From: Acidobacteriaceae bacterium
GTDB taxonomy: Bacteria > Acidobacteriota > Terriglobia > Terriglobales > Acidobacteriaceae
DNA: 62,575 bases
Direction: 5' to 3'
Assembly: GCA_003156805.1 (NCBI GenBank)
Contig: PMHV01000036.1
Span: forward strand, 1-62,575
Positions 51,039-61,197 of the stretch are shown piece by piece. The translations under genes were made by a program, and so were the position numbers. A model generated the notes under the pieces. It saw nothing but the letters and a program-made list of their open reading frames with translations. It made no database searches and was not told where the DNA came from. The stretch's first letter is position 1, and every line of letters starts with the position of its first letter.

Positions 51039-52604
51039 TCAATGGACGCCCCGATCAGAATGGACCCAGTAAGGCGCGCGAAGGGATTTCCTGTCAGTCT
51101 TGCCCGCGGGAGTCTTGGGGATGTCTGACCGGAATTCGATCGCCTTCGGCGATTTCACGCCGCCAAGTTTTGCCTTGCAGTGAGCGAGGATCGCAGCCTC
51201 GGTCAGGGATTCGCCATCCCTGAATACGACAAAGGCTTTGACGGCTTCGCCCCATTTATCGTCCGGCACTCCGATCACGGCACATTCGCGTACTTCCGGC
51301 AGTGCCATGATGCCGGCCTCAACCTCCGCGCAATAGACATTGAATCCGCCGGTGACAATCATGTCCTTTTTGCGGTCGACAATATACACGTAGCCATCTG
51401 CGTCCACGTAGCCCACGTCACCGGTATGGTGCCAGCCGTAAGTCCGTATCTCCGCGGTAGCCTCGGGCATGTTGAAATAGCCAGCCGTAACCAGCGTACC
51501 GCGCGCCACGATTTCGCCACGTTCATGGGCCGGAAGAATCCGGCCGCGATCATCCATGATCGCCACAAGAACCGCGGATGTGGGCTTACCGCAACTTCGT
51601 AATCGCTCGGGGTGGTCTCCGGCAGCAGCGGCAGCAAGCGTCTTGGCATCCAGGAAAGTCAGCAGCATGGGCGCTTCCGTCTGCCCGTAGGACTGACACA
51701 TGCACGGGCCAAACATTTCAATGCCCTGCTTGAGTTTGTCCGGTGACACCGGCGATCCTGCCAGCAGAAATACCCGCAGACTCGAATAGTCGAATTTGCC
51801 GGCGTCGCGATGGGCGAGCAACGCGTAGAAGGCGGTCGGTGGCAGAAACAAGTGCGTGCACCGAAAGCGTTCGATGCTGCGCAACACCTCCAGCGCATCG
51901 AACTTCGGCAGAATGATGTTGGTTACTCCCAGGGTAAACATGGTAAAGGCCACCACGCCGGCCGCATGAGAAAGTGGCGCAACATTGAGGCAGACAGGAT
52001 CGCCGTCGCTTCGCCAGTAGTGAGAAGCCATTTCCGTCATGGTCCCCCAAGCCAGACTCGTCACCCTCACGCCCTTTGCCGCTCCGGTCGTACCGCCAGT
52101 GGGAACCAGACCTACAAGACGATCCAGGTTGCCGTAAGCATCGGCCCAGTCGATTTCGTCGGCCTGCGTTCCCCGTTGCATGAACGTCTCCAGGGAAGGA
52201 TTGTCACCGTCTTCACAATCAATGCAGACCAGATGACGTAACGACGGGACCCGGGCGCGAAGCTCCTCCACGTTGTCTTTGAAATCGCTGTGATAAAAAA
52301 GCCACGCCGTTTTTGCATAGTTCATGTACTCGACGTTGGCGTCGATGGCGTTCCGGTAGTTGATTGGGACCCACACCGCTCCGGCACGCATGATGCCCAA
52401 CATGCAGAACAGAACTCGCGCGTCATTGTGCGAGTAGATTCCGGCGCACTCTTCGCCACGTAAACCTGCGGCCCACATGGCACGCGCGATCCGCTCCGTA
52501 ACCGCGCGCGTTTCCCGGTAGGTATAGCGAGTTTCGCCATCGACGATCGCGGTTCGATCGGGACAGGCTTCAGCACCTTTGTCGAAGTAGTCAATCGCTC
52601 TCAT
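51039..52604 (-). CDS. AMP-dependent acyl-CoA synthetase (aryl/acyl acid ligase)
   Basis: 521 residues of the ANL superfamily. The P-loop is PTGGTTGAAKGV (with Gly in place of the usual Ser/Thr before GTT), the A5 motif is CQSYGQTEAPM, the hinge is YVYIVDRKKDMIVTGGFN and the C-terminal catalytic Lys is in KTPAGKTDRKSL. It makes an acyl-adenylate and then a CoA ester. It ends convergent with the aldehyde dehydrogenase and is 24 bp downstream of the saccharopine-dehydrogenase-like gene, so the two share an operon controlled from 53742-54101. Feruloyl- or benzoate-type substrates are possible. Confidence 0.87.
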   Translation of the reverse strand: MRAIDYFDKGAEACPDRTAIVDGETRYTYRETRAVTERIARAMWAAGLRGEECAGIYSHNDARVLFCMLGIMRAGAVWVPINYRNAIDANVEYMNYAKTAWLFYHSDFKDNVEELRARVPSLRHLVCIDCEDGDNPSLETFMQRGTQADEIDWADAYGNLDRLVGLVPTGGTTGAAKGVRVTSLAWGTMTEMASHYWRSDGDPVCLNVAPLSHAAGVVAFTMFTLGVTNIILPKFDALEVLRSIERFRCTHLFLPPTAFYALLAHRDAGKFDYSSLRVFLLAGSPVSPDKLKQGIEMFGPCMCQSYGQTEAPMLLTFLDAKTLAAAAAGDHPERLRSCGKPTSAVLVAIMDDRGRILPAHERGEIVARGTLVTAGYFNMPEATAEIRTYGWHHTGDVGYVDADGYVYIVDRKKDMIVTGGFNVYCAEVEAGIMALPEVRECAVIGVPDDKWGEAVKAFVVFRDGESLTEAAILAHCKAKLGGVKSPKAIEFRSDIPKTPAGKTDRKSLRAPYWVHSDRGVH

Positions 52605-52628
52605 GTCGAGACATTCTTCCGGGAACGT

Positions 52629-53741
52629 TCAGGAGTAAATCTTCGCCTTCGCCAGCCCATGGCTCTCGACGACCTTAAGCAGTTCGCGATGTCCAAATGC
52701 CTCCGCCGCTGAAGCGAAGCCCACCTTTCGAGGCGGCGTGTGCACCAGGTTGTGAGCGGCGAACGCCTGAATCAAGCCAGTTTGCCGATAGCAGCAGGTT
52801 CCGAAGATGACGCACTGCACGAAATCCGTGGAGCCGCGTCCGACCACGACGTCGATCGTGCGCTGTTCGCGGGAATTCTCTCGCGGCGGCGTGCTGCCCT
52901 GTACGGAACTCGCCATTTCGGCAAGCTTGCGTTCCTGCTCCTCCTTGGGCAAGGGGCGGATCTGCTCCTCGAACATTTTTTCGGTGGCCGCGACCCCTTC
53001 CATGATTTGCCGGTCGAGAAGCCCCCCGATGGATCGCACATTTGCCACCTGGGGATGATCCTTGAACCAGACGGGCTGAGGGAAGCCTCCCCAAGCCAGC
53101 GCAAGTTGAGTTTGAATGTAACCTGGAATAGCCGCGTCGTAGCGCGTGGCGCGAGGCCAGGGCTTGTACTGGTTCTGTTCGAGGTAGCATCCGTCGGTTT
53201 GGATAACCGCGAAGATGGTCTGCGTGGAGCCGAAGGTGGGAATGCCCTTGAACATCGTAAGAGTCTCAAGCGTGTCGATCGCGCCCGACTCGAGACACAG
53301 GCGGGCAGCGGCGTCGCTCATGGACGACATGAACGCCGTTGCCGGCGCGGCAAGCAGTCCTTTGGCCGCGAACTTCGCGCCCCACTTCTCCGCAACCTCC
53401 CGTATCCATGCCTGCTCGCCGCTGATGTCGATGTAGTGGCATCCGGCTTTCAAGCTGGCTTCGAGCACTCGCGGGCCGTGGTAGATAAATGGGCCGACGG
53501 TATTACAGACGACTTTCGCCCCGGTGAACAATTCGGTCAGTTCATCCACCGAGCCGCCAACTTCGACAATCTCGTAATTGGCTGTTTCGATACCCGGGAC
53601 GTGGTTCATCACCTCCTGGATTTTGGCCCGGTTCCGTCCCGCGGCAATAAATGGAACGTTGTATTCGCGCAGGAATTCTGCGACCAGTCTGCCCGAAAAA
53701 CCATTGGCTCCGTACAAAACCACCGACCGCTTGCTTTCCAT
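52629..53741 (-). CDS. Saccharopine dehydrogenase-like NAD(P)-binding protein (trans-acting enoyl reductase type)
   Basis: 370 residues. The N-terminal Rossmann fold is VVLYGANGFSGRLVAEFL (GxxGxxG) and IAAGRNRAKI; GAKVVCNTVGPFIYHGP and CHYIDISGEQAWIREV are signatures of the saccharopine-dehydrogenase/trans-acting enoyl reductase group rather than of lysine-pathway enzymes. Substrates of such proteins are mostly lipids or polyketides. It is divergent from an aldehyde dehydrogenase across a region with two copies of the 50-bp operator, and co-transcribed with the CoA synthetase. Confidence 0.82.
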   Translation of the reverse strand: MESKRSVVLYGANGFSGRLVAEFLREYNVPFIAAGRNRAKIQEVMNHVPGIETANYEIVEVGGSVDELTELFTGAKVVCNTVGPFIYHGPRVLEASLKAGCHYIDISGEQAWIREVAEKWGAKFAAKGLLAAPATAFMSSMSDAAARLCLESGAIDTLETLTMFKGIPTFGSTQTIFAVIQTDGCYLEQNQYKPWPRATRYDAAIPGYIQTQLALAWGGFPQPVWFKDHPQVANVRSIGGLLDRQIMEGVAATEKMFEEQIRPLPKEEQERKLAEMASSVQGSTPPRENSREQRTIDVVVGRGSTDFVQCVIFGTCCYRQTGLIQAFAAHNLVHTPPRKVGFASAAEAFGHRELLKVVESHGLAKAKIYS

Positions 53742-53840
53742 CGGCTTCCTCTCGTGTGGTGCGGATTAACTCTCGGCGGCGCGTTATTCACCTTCGTCAA
53801 GCTCATTCGCACCTGCGCTGCCGTCAGGGCCAGAAGGTGA

Positions 53841-53890
53841 TTTTAGGCGAAAGTATCTTTATTGCCAGTAGGCACCTTTCTGTAACCTGG
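53841..53890. promoter_or_regulatory. 50-bp operator element, copy 2
   Basis: Matches the copy beside the HxlR gene (27491-27540) over 50 bp with only three differences (two in the first ten bases and one T-to-C). It lies about 100 bp upstream of the saccharopine-dehydrogenase-like gene. Confidence 0.65.
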
Positions 53891-53967
53891 TGTCGACAGT
53901 GAGACCAAGATCCACGGGCGCGAATTACCTCGTAAAGCTGATATTGCTCTTCTTCAAGGGCAAGACA

Positions 53968-54025
53968 CATTTCAGGTACTAGGTTACGTGGAAGTGCCTA
54001 CTAGCCATAACGGAACTTTAGCCTA
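53968..54025. promoter_or_regulatory. 50-bp operator element, diverged inverted copy 3
   Basis: Read on the minus strand it contains TAGGCTAAAGT, then AGTAGGCAC and GTAACCTAG in the same order and spacing as copies 1 and 2. It faces copy 2 across about 80 bp and lies 77 bp before the aldehyde dehydrogenase ATG. The 360-bp region 53742-54101 holds no gene. Confidence 0.55.
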
Positions 54026-54101
54026 GAATTGCCCCAGAGAACACTGAATCCATCATTAGGATCCTCAAACACTTGGCTCGCGATGAATTGAAGGGGGTAA
54101 C

Positions 54102-55598
54102 ATGGCAATCACGACGGTACTGCCTAACCTGCAAAGGAGCGTCGCTGAATTCCTCGGCAAACCCAGGAAGATGCTGGTAGATGGGAAATGGGTGGAGGCC
54201 GCTTCGGGCAAGACATTCGAAACCTACAATCCGGCGACGGGCGAAGTCCTGGCCCATGTGGCCGAGGGTGATCGCGAGGACATTGATCGAGCTGTCAAAG
54301 CGGCGCGCAGGGCCTTCGAAAGCGGGCCGTGGCCGGCCATGTCACCATCGGAGAGAGGACGCCTTCTCTTAAAACTCGCCGATTTGTTGGAGAGTCATCT
54401 CGAAGAATTTGCCGAGTTGGAAACGCTGGACAACGGCAAGCCGGTGTTCTTCTCGCGCATCGTCGACATTCCCACCGCGGTGGACGTATTCCGCTATATG
54501 GCCGGCTGGGCAACCAAGGTCGAGGGCAGCACGATTCCAATCTCGGCGCACGGGGCCCAGTACTTCGCCTATACATTGCGGGAGCCGCTGGGAGTTGTAG
54601 GCCAAATCATTCCCTGGAACTTTCCAATGATTATGGCGTCGTGGAAATTGGCTCCGGCACTCGCGGTGGGATGTACGGTGGTTTTGAAACCCGCCGAGCA
54701 GACGCCACTCACGGCATTGCGCCTCGGGGAATTGGCTCTGGAAGCTGGCTTCCCCGACGGAGTTCTCAACATTGTGACTGGCTTCGGTGAGACCGCGGGA
54801 GCAGCTCTCGCGGCACACCCTGACGTGGACAAGGTCGCATTCACGGGCTCGACCGAAGTGGGCAAGCTGATTCTGGGAGCGGCGACTGGGAACTTGAAGA
54901 AAGTCTCGCTGGAGCTGGGCGGTAAGTCCCCCAACATCGTTTTCCCAGATGCCGATTTGCAAGCGGCGATTCCCGGAGCCGCCAACGCCATTTTCTTCAA
55001 CCAAGGGCAGTGCTGCACCGCCGGCTCCCGGCTCTTTGTGCACAAGAGCATCTTCGATGAAGTAGTGGACGGAGTGGCTCAGGCAGCCAAGAGGTTTACC
55101 ATTGGACCGGGCCTGGATCCTTCCACGAACCTGGGGCCGGTGGTGTCAAAGGAACAACTTGATCGGGTTTGCGGTTACCTGGAATCTGGGATCAGGGAAG
55201 GCGCAAAGGCGGTGGTCGGCGGACACAAGCGCAGTGGTAGCGGATATTTCGTCGAACCTACAGTGCTGGTGGATGTAAAGCCTGAAATGAAAGTCGTCAG
55301 GGAAGAAATCTTCGGGCCGGTCGTAACTGCAATCCCGTTCAGCGAACCGGAGGAAGTGGTCAGATCCGCAAACCACACGGTTTACGGCCTCGCTGCGGCC
55401 GTCTGGACGCGTGACATCAGCAAGGCCCATCGGGTCGCGGCCAAACTCCGCGCTGGCACCGTCTGGATCAACTGCTACAACGTGTTCGACCCTGCACTTC
55501 CATTCGGTGGATACAAGCAATCCGGCTGGGGCCGCGAAATGGGTCACGCTGTACTGGAGTTATACACGGAAACCAAAGCCGTCTGTGCTCAACTGTGA
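54102..55598 (+). CDS. Aldehyde dehydrogenase (ALDH1/betaine-aldehyde type)
   Basis: 498 residues. AAGGGGG precedes the ATG. Motifs: GVVGQIIPWNFPMIMASWK, FTGSTEVGKLIL, the base Glu in LELGGKSPNIV and the catalytic Cys in NQGQCCTAGSR. The C-terminus ends YTETKAVCAQL as in the ALDH1-like group. It oxidises an aldehyde with NAD+. It is divergent from the CoA-ligase operon across two operator copies, which would bring both under the HxlR-type regulator; electrophile sensing by that regulator would suit aldehyde induction. Confidence 0.88.
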   Translation: MAITTVLPNLQRSVAEFLGKPRKMLVDGKWVEAASGKTFETYNPATGEVLAHVAEGDREDIDRAVKAARRAFESGPWPAMSPSERGRLLLKLADLLESHLEEFAELETLDNGKPVFFSRIVDIPTAVDVFRYMAGWATKVEGSTIPISAHGAQYFAYTLREPLGVVGQIIPWNFPMIMASWKLAPALAVGCTVVLKPAEQTPLTALRLGELALEAGFPDGVLNIVTGFGETAGAALAAHPDVDKVAFTGSTEVGKLILGAATGNLKKVSLELGGKSPNIVFPDADLQAAIPGAANAIFFNQGQCCTAGSRLFVHKSIFDEVVDGVAQAAKRFTIGPGLDPSTNLGPVVSKEQLDRVCGYLESGIREGAKAVVGGHKRSGSGYFVEPTVLVDVKPEMKVVREEIFGPVVTAIPFSEPEEVVRSANHTVYGLAAAVWTRDISKAHRVAAKLRAGTVWINCYNVFDPALPFGGYKQSGWGREMGHAVLELYTETKAVCAQL

Positions 55599-55753
55599 GG
55601 CTCCGGAAGATCGGATCAGCGAACTCCACCTGACACTACGCTGGGTTGTTTGGGACCGGTTTGGGACGGTAGTTCAGACTACCTGCGCAATAACGTTGCT
55701 CCGAGGGAAGATATCGTGAGAGGCGCTAGCATCGTCAACAGCTACCCGTGCTC

Positions 55754-57219
<1,466 letters not shown>

Positions 57220-57289
57220 ATCAACGTGAGTTGGTCGAGCATGAGTCTGCGCTAGCGAGATTAGAACGGCTCATGGGGGTGAGTTTGCC

Positions 57290-57603
57290 ATGAAGAATCG
57301 AACCGAGATCTCGTACCGCCGCGTTTTTCTTGTCATGCTGTTTACGACAATAGTCTTCGCAATTGGGATAGCGGCGCTGTTGTGGCGGCTACACACGTCA
57401 CGAACTACCCGATGGAACCATCGACAGCTTTCGCCACCGAGGCTGCACAGCCTCCGATGCAGAGCATGCCAGGCGTGCAATCATCGCGTCCATCCCAGCC
57501 CGAGACGGCACTTGCTCCCATACAGCTCTCTCCTCAACGGATGCAGAGGATTGCCCATCGTACAATTATCGTACAATTTTCTTGTTTAAAAGCCGGCAAC
57601 TAA
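57290..57603 (+). pseudogene. Decayed fragment of an RND periplasmic adaptor (CusB-like N-terminus)
   Basis: The first frame starts with a good ribosome-site region and a membrane anchor (RRVFLVMLFTTIVFAIGIAALL). A shift near 57380 moves to the next frame, which reads on as a Pro/Gln-rich linker and LAPIQLSPQRMQRI, the start of the CusB-type adaptor domain, then stops. The remaining 300 or so residues of the adaptor are missing. So this is a frameshifted, truncated remnant. The call rests on the short conserved stretch and the anchor. Confidence 0.5.
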
Positions 57604-58048
57604 TCGCGAAAAAAGTCGAACCCACTTCGCGAAGAGATCGAAAATACCGACGTACGCTATTTTCACAATCTACGGTAATCGGAAATAGAGGCCTTGGCTA
57701 TTCGCGTGCCGTGAAACAGAAACTGGGCTGGGCCGATAACTTCAGAGTTCGCCCGTCCTCTGTAGGAACTGCCACAACGGCTAAAAAGGCCCCATTGCCC
57801 GATCCATTGTACGTTTGTTTGTACGAAAATCTCTCCCTCTGGGGTCCAAAGAAACCGCACACCAACCAGAGGTATCCCACAGATTTGCCGTGATAGAACG
57901 AGAAAAACTCGACAACCGTCTTTCGGGAGCAGGGCTTAGCCCGGCGGATGCTTCTAGGATGTCAGGCGTCGATGTTAGATGATGTCATTCCCTTGACATG
58001 GCCACCAGCGTATCCTATTATGTCGATTGATATAGTATAGTTTATACA
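57604..58048 (+). promoter_or_regulatory. 445-bp region with a strong sigma-70-type promoter for the sigma-54 activator gene
   Basis: TTGACA (57993-57998) and TATTAT (58016-58021) are separated by 17 bp, close to consensus, and predict a start near 58028. The short leader contains GTATA-GTT-TATAC just before the ATG, a possible autoregulatory site. ATCGTACAATT is repeated in tandem near 57557-57580, at the end of the pseudogene. Nothing else is apparent. Confidence 0.55.
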
Positions 58049-59119
58049 ATGTCACTTTCGCCAGTTCCCAAGCCACTTCTAAGTTTTCCCGGGCCACCTG
58101 TCTTGGCTTTTAGCCTAAGGGCGTCCGCCTTGGTGTTTGAAGACGTTAAGTCCAAGGCACTACTTGAGAGAATGCATCTGATCGGACCCAGCACCGCAAA
58201 CGTGCTGGTCACTGGGGAAACGGGTACCGGCAAGGAACTCATTGCCAGACACCTGCATAAGCTGAGCCTACGGGCTGACGGCCCTTTTGTGGCGGTAAAT
58301 TGCGGGGCATTTTCTGAAGGCCTGGTAGAGAGCGAGCTGTTCGGTCATGAGCGCGGCTCATTCACCGGAGCAACGGTAGCCCGGGCGGGGTGGTTTGAAG
58401 CGGCCCGAGGCGGAACGCTATTCCTGGATGAAATTGGAGATCTTCCTTTTTCCATGCAGGTAAAGTTGCTCAGGGTACTGCAAGAACGCCAAGTAGTTCG
58501 GCTGGGTTCGCGCAGTCCCGTTGCTATTGACGTTCGCGTGGTAGCTGCGACCAACGTGAATCTTGAGGATGCAGTTGCCGCGGGACGTTTCCGCGAAGAC
58601 CTTTATTACCGGCTCCAGGTTGCCACGTTGCATATTTCTCCGTTACGCGAACGGCCAGGCGACATTCTGCCGTTGGCGCAATACTTTCTCGGAGTTTATG
58701 GAGAACGCCTGGGACTGAAGGATCCAGCACTGAGCACGGAGGCAATCGATGTCCTGCTCGGCGGGCACTCTTGGCCAGGCAATACGCGCGAGTTGGAAAA
58801 TGTCATCCATCACGCTCTTCTGGTTTGCCGGGAAAATGTAGTTCGACCAGAAGATTTAAGGCTTTCTCCACTGGGGCTCCGAATTACAACAGGGGGGCGA
58901 GCGCAGCCGTTCAAAGCGCTTAATGACGCCTTACTGGCGCTTTTTGAAGATGGCCGTCCCAACCTTTATGCGGAGATCGACGCAGCAATTACTAGAACAG
59001 CCTATGAATTTTGTCATCGCAACCAAGTTCAGGCCGCGCGATTGCTCGGCATCAGCCGGAACATCGTTCGTGCCAGGCTGATGCAATATGGCGTGTTGCC
59101 CAACGAGCGGCTAAGGTGA
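58049..59119 (+). CDS. Sigma-54-dependent transcriptional activator (SfnR-like, no N-terminal sensor)
   Basis: 356 residues. AAA+ domain: Walker A GETGTGKE (56-63), the sigma-54 contact loop GSFTGA (103-108, Ser for the usual Ala), Walker [12 protein letters not shown] (121-131), then the arginine-finger region. A Fis-type HTH ends the protein ([20 protein letters not shown]). There are only about 30 residues before the AAA+ core, so no receiver or GAF domain, as in SfnR-type activators that respond to sulfur supply through expression level. It is placed beside sulfonate genes and near a double -24/-12 promoter, its likely target. Confidence 0.88.
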   Translation: MSLSPVPKPLLSFPGPPVLAFSLRASALVFEDVKSKALLERMHLIGPSTANVLVTGETGTGKELIARHLHKLSLRADGPFVAVNCGAFSEGLVESELFGHERGSFTGATVARAGWFEAARGGTLFLDEIGDLPFSMQVKLLRVLQERQVVRLGSRSPVAIDVRVVAATNVNLEDAVAAGRFREDLYYRLQVATLHISPLRERPGDILPLAQYFLGVYGERLGLKDPALSTEAIDVLLGGHSWPGNTRELENVIHHALLVCRENVVRPEDLRLSPLGLRITTGGRAQPFKALNDALLALFEDGRPNLYAEIDAAITRTAYEFCHRNQVQAARLLGISRNIVRARLMQYGVLPNERLR

Positions 59120-59736
59120 ACGGTCATGCGATATCTCTGAAGTTTAAAGGATGCTACCTTATCCAAGCCCGCCCAGGCATCCACGTCTCCTTTTTCGAGT
59201 GCGATCCTTCCGTCGGGATGCTGCAGCACCACCATCTCAATATCCTTCTCGGTCAGCCCTGCCTCGTGAAGTGCACGCAAGAGGAATATGTGGGGATCGG
59301 TGCCGCGCGTCACGGCCACTTTCTTTCCCTTGAGATCTTCGACTTTGGTGATGGGAGAGTCTTTCCGAACCACCAGAGCGGTCCACTCGGGACGGGAATA
59401 GACATAGATAGCTTTGATCGGATTACCGTTGGCTTTTCCGATGAGAGCCGCGGCCCCAGCCGTGGACCCGAAGTCGATGCTCTTGCTGTTTAGCAGTTCC
59501 AGCGCTTTGTTGCTACCTAGGCTCTGCGTCCACTCAACGGAAATGCCATCACGGGCGAGATCGTGCTCCAGAAACTTCTTGTCCTTGAGTACCAGGCTCA
59601 CGGGGTTGTAATAGGCATAGTCGAGCCCGATGGTCGTGGGCCGAACAGAAGCCTTGCGGCCGCAGCCCAGCAACATCGCTGCAACGATCAAAACAGCGAC
59701 CACAAGCGCGAGCTTTGGCCTCTTCTGGTTGTTCAA
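59029..59736 (-). pseudogene. Truncated aliphatic sulfonate-binding protein (ssuA-like)
   Basis: 235 residues. A signal with lipobox-type MLLGC is followed by the periplasmic binding fold: IGLDYAYYNPVSLVL, then SIDFGSTAGAAALIGKANG, then KVEDLKGKKVAVTRGTD and DIEMVVLQHPDGRIALEKGDVDAWAGLD. The normal family length is about 310-330; after WAGLD the sequence becomes unrelated and stops inside the 3' end of the activator gene on the opposite strand. So the C-terminal lobe is missing and the protein is probably inactive. It follows the monooxygenase gene by 51 bp. Confidence 0.72.
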
Positions 59737-59787
59737 CTTTCCCCCTTTGTGGACCGTGCAGAAAACGAATCCGATTCGCGCTCGTGG

Positions 59788-60951
59788 TTAACTTTGTTGC
59801 ACCGGCACGGGCGTCGCGCCTGTCGTGCGCGGCTGGTATTCATTCGCAACCAGTTCGCCGAACGGGCCAGTGATGTTTCCAACTGATCCTTCCGATCGCG
59901 ACGAAACCGGCAGATGTGGAAACAGCAAGTCAGCCACGCGATACGCCTCTTCCAGATGTGGATACCCGGACAAAATGAACGTTTCAATTCCGAGGTCGGC
60001 ATACTCGTGCATTCTTTTTGCTACGGTTGCCGGATCGCCAACGAGCGCCGTTCCGGCGCCGCCACGCACCAAGCCCACACCTGCCCAGAGATTGGGACTC
60101 ACTTCCAGCTTTTCGCGGCCTCCGCGATGCAGCTCCGCCATGCGGCGCTGACCTTCGGAATCGAACCGTGCGAATGTTTTCTGCGCTCTGGCGATCGTGC
60201 TGTCGTCAACGTAGCGAATCAGATCATTCGCCGCCGCCCAAGCTTCCTGCTCCGTTTCCCGGACAATAACGTGCAAGCGAATTCCGAACCTGACTGATCG
60301 TCCCTGTTCCTCTGCCAAGCGCCGCACTGTCGCAATCTTCTCTTCAACCTGTTGTGGCGGCTCTCCCCACGTGAGATAGACATCGACCTGCCGTGCCGCC
60401 AAGCCGTAAGCGACCTTGGATGATCCCCCGAAATATAGCGGGGGGTGCGGTTTTTGCACGGCCGGATACAACACCTTCGCGCTCTCTACATGAAGATGCT
60501 TGCCATTCAACGAAATTGCTTTACCGGCCACTGCCTCGCGCCATATCTGGAGAAACTCGTCCGTCACTTCATAGCGCTCATCGTGGGAAAGAAAAACGCC
60601 GTCGCCAAGCGCCTCGTCTGGATCGCCGCCAGTCACGACGTTGATCAGCAGCCGTCCCTCGGAAAGCCGGTCGAACGTCGCCGCCATTCGCGCGGCAGCT
60701 GTGGGAGAAGTGGTGCCGGGACGAATCGCGACCAGAAACTTCAATCTGGTCGTCACCGGCACCAGAGTCGACGCCACGACCCAAGCGTCTTCACACGACC
60801 TGCCGGTGGGCAGTAGGACGCCTTGAAACCCAAGCTGATCGGCGGCTTGGGCAACCTGCTTCAAATACCCGTAGTTGACGGTTCGCGCCTGTTCGGCACT
60901 GCCCAGGTAGCGACCGTCGCCGTGAGTTGGTAAGAACCAGAAGACTTCCAT
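59788..60951 (-). CDS. ssuD: FMNH2-dependent alkanesulfonate monooxygenase-like (LLM family)
   Basis: 387 residues from the ATG at 60951, giving the family start [17 protein letters not shown]. The frame is open to 61014, but those codons overlap a -24/-12 promoter, so the later start is preferred. Luciferase-like fold with [27 protein letters not shown], then [37 protein letters not shown], as in SsuD. It cleaves the C-S bond of alkanesulfonates with FMNH2 from a partner reductase (SsuE, not in the window), releasing sulfite. A related dimethylsulfone monooxygenase (SfnG) is the alternative. Confidence 0.88.
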   Translation of the reverse strand: MEVFWFLPTHGDGRYLGSAEQARTVNYGYLKQVAQAADQLGFQGVLLPTGRSCEDAWVVASTLVPVTTRLKFLVAIRPGTTSPTAAARMAATFDRLSEGRLLINVVTGGDPDEALGDGVFLSHDERYEVTDEFLQIWREAVAGKAISLNGKHLHVESAKVLYPAVQKPHPPLYFGGSSKVAYGLAARQVDVYLTWGEPPQQVEEKIATVRRLAEEQGRSVRFGIRLHVIVRETEQEAWAAANDLIRYVDDSTIARAQKTFARFDSEGQRRMAELHRGGREKLEVSPNLWAGVGLVRGGAGTALVGDPATVAKRMHEYADLGIETFILSGYPHLEEAYRVADLLFPHLPVSSRSEGSVGNITGPFGELVANEYQPRTTGATPVPVQQS

Positions 60952-60995
60952 GTTTTTCGGTCTCTTTCCGGGGAGGGCTGAGTTCCACATGAGCT

Positions 60996-61014
60996 TTGGC
61001 AATTGCCTTGCCAA
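60996..61014. promoter_or_regulatory. Bidirectional -24/-12 sigma-54 promoter
   Basis: TTGGCAATTGCCTTGCCAA is an inverted repeat TTGGCAA-TTGCC-TTGCCAA. On the plus strand TTGGCA ... TTGC and on the minus strand TTGGCA ... TTGC both have GG and GC at the exact sigma-54 spacing (10 bases between). Predicted starts are near 61023 (plus) and 60987 (minus, 36 bases before the ssuD ATG). Confidence 0.6.
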
Positions 61015-61029
61015 TAGAGAGATGCGGCT

Positions 61030-61197
61030 ATGTCCATGAATTTCAAGTTTTCACGCGGTTACGGCGAATGTCAGCTGCTTCGGTCGGTAGTGGTGTGCTG
61101 CTACAGCAACACCGGATCAGCAGACGTGTTGCTGGAGCAGCAGTGGGCGGCCGCCGGAGTAATGGGGCACATGCCTCACGATACGGGAGGGCTGTAG
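61030..61197 (+). CDS. Possible 55-residue leader peptide with tandem Cys codons
   Basis: A frame from the ATG at 61030 to TAG at 61195-61197. It contains TGT (Cys14) and a pair of adjacent TGC codons (Cys23-Cys24) and overlaps the GTG of the downstream gene by one base (TAGTG). It lies in the leader expected from the plus-strand sigma-54 start. A ribosome site is not clear. Cysteine-rich upstream peptides can report cysteine supply in sulfur operons of other bacteria; this is a candidate only. Confidence 0.3.
   Translation: MSMNFKFSRGYGECQLLRSVVVCCYSNTGSADVLLEQQWAAAGVMGHMPHDTGGL

Noticed and set aside
52623-52630. GAACGTTC palindrome just upstream of the CoA synthetase start, considered as a fifth TetR site
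   Set aside because: Only the eight-base core matches; the CTATC and CGTT flanks of the other four sites are missing, and it overlaps the stop of the preceding gene.
57582-57893. 103-codon plus-strand frame before the sigma-54 activator
   Set aside because: No motif, basic composition, and it overlaps the end of the adaptor remnant; most likely non-coding.
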